NCBI GenBank assembly: GCA_958510825.1
Contig: OY294048.1
Span: 29,973,026 to 30,037,025 of the forward strand
Direction: 5' to 3'
From: Brachypterus glaber
Taxonomy: Eukaryota > Arthropoda > Insecta > Coleoptera > Kateretidae
Length of the DNA stretch: 64,000 nucleotides
The position numbers were made by a program, and so were the translations under genes. The notes beneath the pieces are model-generated. The model did not search any database and was not told where the DNA came from. It was given only the letters and a program-made list of their open reading frames with translations. Shown here one piece after another: positions 33,752-44,035 of this stretch. The number at the start of each line of letters is the position of its first letter. The stretch's first letter is position 1.

Positions 33752-34039
33752 CTAAGTCTTCGATGTCCATCGAAACGTTATAAATGCATAATTGTAGAAA
33801 ATATCAGTTATAATATCTTCCGCATTGTTTAAATATTCATTTTCACTAACTTTAAATAAAAATACATGAAGGATTACTTCGATGATTACAGAAAATAAAC
33901 ACTCGTCAAAATGACACCACCATTGTACAGAGTTCATCAAGAAAGAGCGAAAATCGACCTTATCAACCGGTATGAACCCTTCAGGTAAATAAAATCCTAT
34001 TTCTGAACTATTAGCGACATCTATGCAAGTCATTATCAA
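33752..34039 (-). CDS. Unrecognised 95-codon ORF
   Basis: Starts with ATG at 34039 (MTCIDVANSSEIGFYLPEGF) and includes a hydrophobic segment (FSVIIEVILHVFLF). The composition is more protein-like than most short frames in the window, but I recognise no family. It lies inside the 2.1-kb insertion, with no adjoining exon identified on this strand. It could be chance. Confidence 0.2.
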   Translation of the reverse strand: MIMTCIDVANSSEIGFYLPEGFIPVDKVDFRSFLMNSVQWWCHFDECLFSVIIEVILHVFLFKVSENEYLNNAEDIITDIFYNYAFITFRWTSKT

Positions 34040-34332
34040 CTACAGTTTTACCGTATAGGATTCCTAATAAAGGTAACTGAAACTACATCAAAGATAATAA
34101 CCAATTAAAAGAATGTTTCCTAATAAATCCGTATTAGTGATATCTAACCTCAAAATATTACTCTAAGAAACAAATATAAACAATACTTATTGTTTATCAG
34201 CAAAACTAATAAAAATACGAACAGAATACTAAGTGTCCTGTGAACTAAGTATAAACAAAATACTGAATCTAAGTGAGCAGTTCCAGCAAACTATTTTCAA
34301 CAAATTCTGGATTATCCCGAAGCAATTAGCAT

Positions 34333-34547
34333 ATGAAACTTTCCAGGAGAAACAAGCTACAGATGAAAGCCAGTGAAATCCAACCCTCAATAGACTCTGA
34401 AACATATAAAAACCAGGTAAGTCCATAGACAAATGCACTATAGAGAAATAAGTCATATGATTCTTTATTATTAAAAATCATATTCTAATTATGTTTTCTT
34501 TATGTTATTTTCAGGTAGAACTATGGAATAGAGACTCATATGGTTAG
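34333..34547 (+). other. Candidate spliced mini-ORF with consensus intron
   Basis: ATG at 34333 opens 28 codons ending in AACCAG, followed by GTAAGT (donor at 34417). TTCTTTATGTTATTTTCAG ends at 34514. Joining across the 98-bp intron keeps the frame for ten more codons to TAG (34545-34547). Both splice sites are near-perfect matches to insect consensus. The 38-residue product has no recognisable domain, so this may be a leader or non-coding transcript of the insertion. Confidence 0.3.
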
Positions 34548-34701
34548 AATTCAGTTCCTGCTACAAAATAGTCCCAGATACAAAATAGTTCTGTACGTAC
34601 GTAACTATTTATATACAAAATAAACCTAAATTATAACGTAAGTAAACGAATAGTTTAATTAACCCTTGCTATATTACAAAGTGACGATTTATGTCGTTAC
34701 A

Positions 34702-35457
34702 GGATATTAAAAATAAAAGAAAGTTTGAACGATTAAATTGGTATTATAAATGTATTAGTTCCATAACCGTCCCTTGCTTACCCTCCCCCTTGATGCAACC
34801 CCCAACTTCTTTTCAAATCTTTTAAATATCACCCCCCCCCAATTTTTATTGAACAATATAAAAATAAATTCCATTCTGAATTTAACCATTTATTATAAGT
34901 GGTATCTTTTATTTTAAGGGGCTCCAAGAGGGTGGGTAAGTAAGGGGTAGTTTTACATATGTCACTAAATTCTACTTTGACTGGTATTTGATATTATTTT
35001 TTGTAATTTATTGCATCTTTTTAAATAACAGAGACGATCCGAGGGGGAAGGTGCCCAACCTAGAACAAAATGACAATGACTTGAAGATTTGGATAATATC
35101 CATTGGATATTAGAAACGAAAGAAAGTTTGAACGATTAAATTGGTATTATAAATGTATTAGTTCCATAACCGTCCCTTGCTTACCCTCCCCCTTGAAGCA
35201 ACCCCCAACTTCTTTTCAAATCTTTTAAATATCACCCCCCCCCCCCAATTTTTATTGAACAATATAAAAATAAATTCCATTCTGAATTTAACCATTTATT
35301 TTAAGTGGTATCTTTTATTTTAAGGTGCTCCAAGAGGGTGGGTAAGTAAGGGGTAGTTTTACATATGTCACTAAATTCTACTTTGACTGGTATTTGATAT
35401 TATTTTTTGTAATTTATTGCATCTTTTTAAATAACAGAGACGATCCGAGGGGGGAGG
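34702..35457 (+). repeat. Tandem duplication, 403-bp period
   Basis: Unit 1 (34702-35104) and partial unit 2 (35105 to about 35457) share GGATATTA, AAAGAAAGTTTGAACG, TTGCTTACCCTCCCCCTTGA and a poly-C tract. The copies are about 97-98% alike by eye, with length changes in the C-run. The start of a third copy (57 bp) lies at 32551-32607 beyond the inserted segment. Confidence 0.85.
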
Positions 35458-35639
35458 TGTATGGGGTTGTCACACCCCCTACAAAATGACCCAGTCGGAA
35501 AATTCAGCAGATGAGTCGGAAAATTTGGGAGGAGTGTACGTTTTCCGTTGGTAATTTTTTTTTTTGGTCACCAAATTTGAGGTAAAAAAAAAGTTTTTGA
35601 GTAGGCAAATTTTAGGACAGTCTGCAACATTTTGAAGGT

Positions 35640-35905
35640 GAGGACCTGTTTTTAACCTTCCAAAAAAGGAGGAGGTTATCAATTCGACGAGTGACTTTGT
35701 TTTTTTTTATGTTTGTTTCCGCATAACTTTGGAACGGATGAACGGAATTTTATGAGACCTTTTGCTACTTAAAGAGGACATTCCTGAGGTGGTGCCGTTT
35801 TAATTTGACGCTCGGATAATGTCGGGTAAGCCGGATAATCAAGATAAATCTAATTGTTTTAAAGCAATTTCACTTAAAACCGGCTTAATTTGGTTTTAAT
35901 ACCAA
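35640..35905 (-). repeat. Dispersed repeat family, copy D (fragment)
   Basis: AACCTTCCAAAAAAGGAGGA, then GGTTATCAATTCGAC, then CGCATAACTTTGGAACGGAT and GCTCGGATAATGTCGGGTAA. It matches the outer module of the copy at 56190-57068 in the opposite orientation. Confidence 0.7.
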
Positions 35906-36602
35906 CCAAATTTTTAGAAAATGGGAATTTTGTTCACCCACTTAGAATATACTTAGAAAGCTAAAATTTGGTATACATACTCGGTTGGCAAAAAAATTTT
36001 ATATAAAAACTTTCCCCTAAAATTAAAAAAATTCATTGTTTATCCACATTAGATAATTTAAAACTAAAATTAGGTTACATAATTATCCAGTGATAATAAA
36101 ATTTTAAAATAAATTTTACATCCCCCTTATTTCCCCATACGCGAAGAGGGCTAAGTTTACCCCCTCTCTTTTTCACCCACTTAGAATAAACGTAGATAGC
36201 TGAAATTCGGTACACATGCTTATCTCTGATGAAAATACAATTTTATATAAAATTTACCCCCACCCTCCCTACCCCTAAAATTAAAAAAATCCCTTTTTTA
36301 CCCACATCTTTTTAGATATGAGACCTTTTTTCTTAGTCATCAAAATTTATTTCAGTCAATCATAAACAAATATACATGTAAGGATTACCATTGAATAATA
36401 AAAAGGGCCGGCCTTTAAATTTCGGCGCCCTGAAGCAATCTCCTGGTTCTGAGCACCTATTTGAAAAAAGTTTGTATCCCTACAATGGGGTAACAAAAAG
36501 GGCCATAAATGGCGTAGTTGTCCAGCTTTGGCTAACTCAAAAATTTACTACAGTAGTACAATATTAACTTGTATCCCACAAAATTTTAATGACTAAAAAA
36601 CA
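35906..36602. other. AT-rich spacer with short internal repetition
   Basis: CACCCACTTAGAATA occurs at about 35935 and 36174, each followed by a GCTNAAATT(T/C)GGTA block, suggesting a diverged direct repeat of about 240 bp. No gene. Confidence 0.4.
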
Positions 36603-36915
36603 AAAATAAATTAATAGTAAAAAAACATTTTTAAGACAAGCTTAGATAAAAGTGCACTAAAAAAAAAGAAAATAAACTTTCAAGTAAATCAAACCCATCA
36701 TTTTGTTATATTATACAATTTTATAGGATATAAAAGCTTGTCTCTAGATTTTCCTTTGTAAATTTCTTTTATAAAAAATCTCGCGACAAACTTTTATATC
36801 ATATAAAATTGTATAATTTTATATCATATAGAATCGTATAATATATAACAAAATGATGGAGTTGATTTACTTGAAAGTTTAGCTTAAAAATGTTTTTTTA
36901 ATATTAATTTATTTT
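36603..36915. mobile_element. Foldback element, 313 bp
   Basis: The ends AAAATAAATTAATA and the reverse complement TATTAATTTATTTT are followed inward by paired ACTTTCAAGTAAATCAA and CATCATTTTGTTATAT blocks. The central loop is AT-rich. Non-coding. Confidence 0.7.
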
Positions 36916-37106
36916 AACTTACCACAAGAAAAAGATGATGACTTTGAGTAAGATTAATTGAATAGGTTAAGAATGTATATATATTTTTATTTACATTTAA
37001 GCATGCATATATGACTTATATAGTCTGTTATTTGTTTAAATACAAGACAGTCTTGTAATTAACAGTAAAAAATATTTTTTTTAATTATCCTAAAACTTTA
37101 GTCAGT

Positions 37107-37310
37107 TGAGATCAAGAAGGGAAAGATTGCACCAGTTTTTACTGCATATTGGAGTTAAACTAAATGTTAAAAAAACACTTACTAAAGATTGTTACTATGG
37201 TTACGATGAACAAGTTTGTAATATTGTGTTTCTTATGGTTTGGTTGCTATAAAGTTTTTTGTTAATTCCCAAAAGTTGGATCGAGTGCAATCTTTCCCTT
37301 CTTGCTCTCA
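37107..37310. mobile_element. MITE, 204 bp
   Basis: The left end has TGAGA, then CAAGAAGGGAAAGATTGCAC after one variable base; the right end is its reverse complement (GTGCAATCTTTCCCTTCTTG then TCTCA). That is 25 of 26 matching bases. No coding content and no clear target duplication. Confidence 0.75.
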
Positions 37311-38219
37311 CAGGTTCAATTAGTATAATATACTATGAACTTGCAATACCTCCTAAGTGTGAAAAGTCAAATTTTTCAGGAGCGACGAAAAACAGTTCTT
37401 AGAGTTGCTTTTTACTCTATTTTTAATATTTGTATCAATATAAATAAAGTGGTGTAAGGTATTGTCCCTAAAGATGTTTCAGTCTTACTTTTAAACTATT
37501 TTAGCTTATAATATAATATTATTGTAGTGGAGGTATTGGTCAAAAATGTCAGTTAGCAGGTATAGCATGTTCATGAACGATATGTCATTTAATGTTATAT
37601 AAACAGTTTAAAAAAATACATGAGAGGCAAAACTAGTTTCAACATGTATTTATGAAATAAGCTTCTCAAGCGACAAACATATTATATCCTTTAAATTTAA
37701 TATGCGTATTCATATTATGTACCTCAGCAAATATTTAAATACCTATATAAGTTAATTGTAAACAAACAATCATATCTTAATAGCCAATATAAATATAAAT
37801 ATGTTATTCATTGCAGGTTACAAGGTCATTTTGCAATAAATGTAGGTCTATTCCTATATCAATAAATATAAAAATGAACAATATATGCACACATATGAGA
37901 TAAGAGTATTTATAATATATCTGGGACATATTTGCTTAAAGGCTTGGTGTTATGTTACTTAGTAATAAGGAAATTACTAATGGTAGAAAATGTACCCAAA
38001 GGTGCAGAGATAATTATTTTGTGCTAAAACATAAATGCACCTTATAATATTGGATGAGTTTAGAACAACAGACAAGATAATTTTTGGAAATTAACGTTAT
38101 CTCGGACTAAACGAATTTGATTTAACCTATCTATTGTACTGTACTTATTGGTAATAAAAGTTGAGGAATTTTTAATATTAAAAATTTTGGATTATTGTGA
38201 ATAGGTAAACTGGACGTAG
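37311..38219. other. AT-rich intergenic DNA
   Basis: Nothing supportable; stops in all frames and no element ends. Confidence 0.4.
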
Positions 38220-38434
38220 ATATGCAAAAAGGAACCAAGCGACATTAAGTTTTGAGAAAATGAGGTTTATAGTTTTTGCAGCATAATAAAATCAATACAA
38301 AAAATAAAAAGTTCTGATAGCACTTTATTGCACTTCATTGCTTGTGGTTTTCTCCACTTTAGGTATTTCTTACTTTTCTATTTCTAAACATTTTTTTTTT
38401 TGTTTAAAATGTCGCTTGGTTCTTTTATGCATAT
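38220..38434. mobile_element. MITE, 215 bp
   Basis: The ends ATATGCA...GGAACCAAGCGACAT and the reverse complement ATGTCGCTTGGTTC...TGCATAT pair over about 26 bp with one or two mismatches. Non-coding interior. Confidence 0.7.
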
Positions 38435-40179
38435 TATGATTTGAGTAATAGGATAAAATCAACAAATAAATTAATTGTAAACAAATTTATTGAAAAAAAT
38501 GCTATAATGGGTAGTGTTATTTAATTATCTGGCTCAAAGTCTGGAACACATCCAAACTCGTCCAAATCAGTAATTCTAAATTAAAAACTGTAAAAAAAGC
38601 TTGCATACATCTAGGGTCGAAAATCAGTTTTAAGAGTACTGCAGCCTCTTAAAGAGTAACACTTTTTAAGTGACCGTAGCCCCCTTAAAAGCGATTTGTG
38701 GATATATGTATATGGGAAGTTTTTTCGTAGTTTTTAATCTAGAATCTTTCTGCAGTATTGAAATATTTATTGGTGCAATTTTTGTTCCTATTTTTGATGT
38801 GAAATTGCCTCTTTAATTGCAATTTTCTCGAAAACGGTTGGCTCTACGGTGTTACACAAAAACTGCCTTTTTTATGTGTTTTTAATTAATATTTTCTTGA
38901 GAAAATGTCAAAAAAATTACGGATATCTAGTTATCCCTGACAAATTTTTATCCAATAAAATCGCTAAAAAAACAATTGAATCGTTTCTTTTGCGTGCGGT
39001 TTCATTTTCAAACTAAAAAAGCTATAACCTTGTTAAAATATGTCTGTATGAAAATAATAATACTTCCAAAACTGTTCTATGAATATTAATAATATTATAT
39101 TATAAATATTGAAATTGATTTTACAATTAAAATTTTGTGTTTTTAATTTATTTTAGTGGATGAATACAGATTAATCAGTTAACATATATTTTGAGGTTAT
39201 GTTATAGAAGAAATTTTTATTTTGTATGTAATGATTATAATAACTGTATCTGGTTAAAAAGAACAGTTAGTTCAAGACTAAAAGTGACCAAAAGGTCATA
39301 TTTCTTTATAAATATTAAAGCATCTTCTTTTAAAAAGCTTAAAAATAACAAAAAGTTCAAATTTTCGCCTGTAAAACATGAACAAAAAGTGCCGCTTTTA
39401 GAATCAATCGAATAAAAAACATTTATTTTATTGCGTAATATAGGCACTTGACAGCATTCCATTTTTTATTTCGTTATTTAACATGAGTTAATGTTTCAAA
39501 TGTATTTTAGTTGACTTCTAAATCATACATTTAAGGTTAACAGAATCTAAAAACTTTTCATTTGTTTAGAAAGATTTGAAAGAAATTTCCAATAAATATT
39601 ATACTGAAAAATTATACGTAAGTAATACCTACCAGGTAAATAATCTATTATAAATAATTTTCTCTAAAATACTATACTGGTAATTATGTATAATAAGTTA
39701 GAAATATGATCACGAAAATTAAAAACCGAAAAAGCCATCTGATAAAAACAAACCATACAAAATTACGTTATTGCTTTAAATTTCATGGTAAACTCTTCAG
39801 TATATAGTAACTTCTGAAAACGTTTTTCAGAATTTTAATAAAACTGTTATAATATGTATTTTATCCTCTACAGGATAAGTATCTACTTTTATTTATTTTT
39901 TGATTTTTTTAGAAATATTCACGATTGTCAGTAGCAATATTTAATATATAATACAATACCTATACAATACAATAAGTTATCAAGGATAATGGATTGTGTG
40001 TTATTGTTTATGACACATGTGTATAATTCAGCACTTATTATTAGTAACTAAAATTTAGTATTGGTAAATTAATAAAAAGTTTGGTTCAACGATTGTTCTC
40101 ATATTGTATATATTTATTTCTGGGTCCATATTATATGGACTATAATAGACCAGAACATGTGCACATTGTATCATAAATT
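38435..40179. other. AT-rich intergenic DNA with a dispersed-repeat scrap
   Basis: CTCGAAAACGGTTGGCTCTA at about 38825 matches a repeat seen again near 43375 and in inverted orientation near 63390. Overlapping open stretches at 39191-39462 on both strands have no motif. No gene supported. Confidence 0.4.
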
Positions 40180-41121
40180 ACTAAAGAAAATAGTCTACTA
40201 AAAGGCAAAAGTACTGGTAGCAAGAAAGGTGATCAAAGCATTGTGGCGTCCGCAACAATTTTTTTGTTATATTAAAAAAAAAGAGAGCTATGGAGAAAAA
40301 CCAACTTTGGATTCTGAATCAGCCACCCAAAATTATATATTAGTGTGTTACTTTTACGCCAAGACACAAAAATATAGATTTTTTTCATACTTTTTTGCAT
40401 ATTTTTAATATATTAAAAAAACTGAGGGTGATATAGTTAAACGGACTTCAGATTTGGATTCAGGGACCCTACATTAGTAAAACGCATTGGTCACTTTCCT
40501 TGCTATCGATATTTTTTTCTTTGTATAGACTAGTGTAATTAGTCCGATATTTTACGAAATCCGGTTTCTCATTCTACCTATACACGGTGTTTGAAGTCTT
40601 TTGGTACATAATAAAGGGGATGATTTTATATCACAAAACATAAAAACGAAGCATATGCCCGAAAACGAACCCTAAGAGAGTTACTGCCCTTTAAATATAC
40701 TAAAAATAGGGTTTTCAGTTAATAACTCTGGTACCCTTTGAAAAATTACTAAAGAAATTACTAAAGAAACTAGTCTACTAAAAGGCAAAACTACCGGTAG
40801 CAAGAAAGGTGACCAAAGCATTGTGGCGTCCGCAACAATTTTTGTTATTTTAAAAAAAAGAGAGCGATGGAGAAAAACCAACTTAGGATTCTGAATCAGC
40901 CACCCAAAATTATATATTAGTGTGTTACCTTTACACCAAGACACAAAAAATATAGATATTTTTTGATACTTTTTGGCATACTTTTAATATATTAATAAAA
41001 CTGAGGGTGATATAGTTAAACGGACTTCAGATCTGGATTCAGGGACCCTACATTAGTAAAACGCATTGGTCACTTTCCTTGCTATATTTTTTTCTTTGTG
41101 TAGACTAGTGTAATTAGTCTT
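40180..41121 (+). repeat. Direct repeat, 580-bp period
   Basis: A block of about 360 bp occurs at about 40180-40543 and 40760-41121 in the same orientation. It begins TAGTCTACTAAAAGGCAAAA, includes CATTGTGGCGTCCGCAACAA, and ends TAGACTAGTGTAATTAGTC. Divergence is a few percent. Between the copies is about 215 bp that resembles the dispersed repeat near 63080. Confidence 0.85.
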
Positions 41122-41329
41122 TCAAAGAATCCCTAATTATTATAATACTTATGTAATATTGACATTTTTGGTACATCCATTTATCTTTTTAAGAATAAAG
41201 TTATTAACTATCTTATATCAGCTAGAGCAATAGAATAAAATTTGTGTATTATTACTTATAAAAAAAATCAATTTATTGTACAATTTAATTTGTTATTTAA
41301 TTATTAAGTTTTAGACTAAGCTACTATTT

Positions 41330-41416
41330 AATTTTTTTGTTAATTAGTGACTCCCTTTTATTGGGACTTGTCCTGTTGGGTGTCCTTATGAATAAATAAA
41401 TAAATAAAATAAATAC
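41330..41416 (+). mobile_element. LINE 3' end with (AATA)n tail
   Basis: CTCCCTTTTATTGGGACTTG then TCCTGTTGGGTGTCCTTATG, followed directly by AATAAATAAATAAATAAAAT. This layout, a short conserved 3' UTR then an AATA tail, is typical of 5'-truncated jockey-like LINEs. No coding part is attached. Confidence 0.5.
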
Positions 41417-42833
41417 TTTTTTTGGGTAGTTTTAAATGAAGAATCGCCCTGCAGCATTAAAATATAATTGGTGCCTTTTTTGTTCCCCATTCAATATGTC
41501 CATCTTCGAAGGGCCGTAGCTCCCTTGTTTTCAGACATGTGTTCTTTAATAATCATTAAAAAAAGGGTAATATTAGGTATAAAATTGTTGATATGATGTA
41601 GAATTATCGCCTATTATACACCTAAAGACTGCAAACACCGTGTATACAAGAGTAGTTTTCTTCTGTATCAAAGAAGAGTGTAATAAAAGTAAAATGTGTT
41701 CCCGATTGCTCAATAAATTATCAATTAAAACGATGGAACTTAAACCTCCAAATCAATTACGGACAAAGTGGACGCTCATTCTCACAGTGGGGATCCCTGC
41801 GGTCAGTTCATTAGCCATCGAGAGGTCCTCAGAAGAAATTTGATTATTTATGTAAAGTTGACGGTCGTCCGATTACTGTTATTTAATACGATGTGCTTAA
41901 AACATAGGATGGCCAAGTCACAAAATGCCTTATTAATATTAAATAATTACTATCACCAAGGAAAGACAAGTAAAACGAAAAATTGTTAATTTTTAATGCT
42001 ATATTTCAGTAAAAAAAGCTATTTGTCCTCCTATCCGGAAAATTTATTACCATGATAACTCTAGAACACTTTGACTTAAAGACTTTAAGTTTGCAACATG
42101 GGGGTTTCTTATCTATACTTAGTTCTAGATTAGGATTGTTTATGATAAAAATCGGTGTGGGGTAAGGTGGTAAAATGAAGGTAAAGACAAACATTTTTCT
42201 TTAATTTTTCGTATTTGAAAAACTGAAACTTAAGAATTTATTTCCTCAAACAGCGAAAAATCGCCACTTATTTGTCCAAGTAAAAGACTTACTTAAATGC
42301 CAAGGCACCAAATATTGATATGCGTCTTATAAGATACATTTGATGCCTTAGCACAAAATAGTTGTTAAAATTAAGCATTATTAAAAAACTTTAATCAGAG
42401 TCAACGTGTACATCTATAAACTGATCATCACATTTGGGCACAAAGGGGAATATTTTTGCTAGGTACATGGAGGACATTGCTTATATAACTCAGTACATAC
42501 TAAAATGTGATAATGTCCAAATATGATAAGGTTATTTTTATTAAATAATAAATATTATAATATTGTAAAAATCGCCAATAAGCAGTGCCAATCAATTTTT
42601 ACTGACTTTTAATAGACAGAAAAGTTTCAGTATTTAATAAATAAAATAAAACTGATGTTTAGGTTAAAATTAATTAGTTTACGCTATGCTACATTTTAGT
42701 ATGCCATGATGTAACAAACCTAATCATAACATTCTCATGTTATATGTTGCGGTCCCAACGTAACCTAACACTGTCTCATCCAGCTTGATGTTCTATACAT
42801 TTTTCGTTTCGCATCTAGATAAACAGGGTTATT
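41417..42833. other. Intergenic DNA, no supported gene
   Basis: Open stretches at 41640-41843 and 41768-41989 plus (67 and 73 codons, overlapping) lie in a slightly GC-richer patch but match nothing I recognise. A dispersed-repeat scrap (ATCGCCCTGCAGCATTAAAA) sits near 41443. Confidence 0.35.
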
Positions 42834-43110
42834 CATGTAAATGGTACAGCGTTCTCATTAGCCTAACTTTTTTACAAATGATACCCTATCTGAATATTTA
42901 GTTACAAATGGATTGGAAGTTATGATCTTATAGAAACTTTAATTTTTGTTAAAAACACTATAGTTGTAGTCACCTACTTTAATATTTAAGGACGGACATG
43001 AAATGTTGCGGGTTTTTAATAAAAATTAAAGTACAATTGTATAGGATAATAACTTCCGATTTCTTATTCATTTGTAACTGAATATTCAGTTTAGTTTTTA
43101 GAGTGAAGAT
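42834..43110. mobile_element. Degraded mariner-type inverted-repeat element
   Basis: The left terminus CAGGGTTATTCATGTAAATG is like that of the 31512-32488 element. Inside, 42878-42935 pairs with 43040-43100 (CTGAATATT, AGTTACAAATG and GGAAGTTAT in inverted orientation). The right terminus is no longer recognisable. Confidence 0.4.
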
Positions 43111-43309
43111 TAAAATTTATATTTTCGATCTTATAAAGCATAATTAAAATCAGTCTTGACATCATCTCACACTATCCCTAGCCAATTTTTTCATTTCTCT
43201 AAAATTTCTACACCATATATACTTTATTATTTCTGAGAAGTCTTCATTTCCTCAGTTTTTGAAAATGATTAATTTTATTACAAAAAAACGTAAATTTTAC
43301 TTTTGAACT

Positions 43310-43530
43310 CAATTGCATCATTGAAAAAAGTCCATGAACAGTGAAATTTGACGTTCAAATTAATATTTCTCGAAAACGGTTAGTCCTACAGTGTTACAAG
43401 AGTACCTTTCTTATGTATCTGAGGAATACATACCAAAAATAAAATTACAAAAAGTTACACAGAAAAAACTTTGTGACAAAAAACTGATAAGCCCCCCCCC
43501 GTTTGGCACGCAGCTTTGAAAAACACCCGG
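43310..43530. repeat. Dispersed repeat, copy inverted to 63240-63440
   Basis: GAAATTTGACGTTCAAATTA, TCTCGAAAACGGTTAGTCCTA and AAAAACTGATAAGCCCCCCC occur here; their reverse complements occur in the same order of spacing near 63240-63440. Non-coding. Confidence 0.65.
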
Positions 43531-43764
43531 TATGTGTAGGCAAAATATTACTCAAAAATAAAGAATTAGGGGATATGGCTGAATTGGTCTGTCTTGGAAT
43601 TGTCCGTTACTTTCTTTTTTTGTTATTTTTTGTTTTTTTTTTTGTGGTTGTCAGCTACTTCGCATAGCAATATCAGAAACATAGTTACTTAAACAACAAT
43701 CTCAAAAATTACCTTTTCGCTTCTTTATTGAGGGAAACACAATATGGGCCAAGAAAGTGCCTAC

Positions 43765-43862
43765 CTTATTACGTTCTTGACCTGCAATAATCGATGCTAC
43801 CCAGCTTGCGACAGTCAGCACAATTTGTAAAGTTTGTATACTTAGTGGAAGAGCACGAAACA
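43765..43862 (-). CDS. Possible host exon (hydrophobic segment)
   Basis: One minus-strand frame reads RALPLSIQTLQIVLTV then ASWVASIIAGQERNK, which looks like a membrane-spanning segment followed by charged residues. The exon would end at AAG with GTAGGC as donor (43764-43759). A weak acceptor (ATTAG) precedes it at 43863. The other two minus frames are also partly open, and the LINE at 44056 lies close upstream, so this is only a candidate. No family assigned. Confidence 0.2.
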
Positions 43863-44035
43863 CTAATTACGTTTTTTGTACCAACTGGATACAGATACAT
43901 TATATTTATATGCAGGCATCTTTTCGATATAACATATACTGACAGTGCTATCCATGACACAGAGGATGAAAAAACAACTTTAAAAGGGGGTGCCAACATT
44001 GGGAACATGGCAATAATTAGCTCAACCACCTCGTA

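Larger units (their letters stand above)
32608..34701. mobile_element. 2.1-kb TG...CA insertion, possible solo LTR
   Basis: The segment begins TGTACCG and ends CGTTACA, with short TG...CA inverted tips, and is flanked by GGAT on both sides (32604-32607, 34702-34705). The uninterrupted site survives at 35100-35110, so the insertion borders are well defined. TG...CA tips and a 4-bp duplication are the signature of an LTR, and one LTR-like unit without internal genes would be a solo LTR, though 2.1 kb is long. It contains a consensus intron (34417-34514) and a 95-codon minus-strand open frame. Other LTR-element classes or a non-LTR explanation remain possible. Confidence 0.5.

Noticed and set aside
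36380..36500. GC-richer patch GGGCCGGCC... as a possible exon
   Set aside because: Stops in all frames and no splice context.
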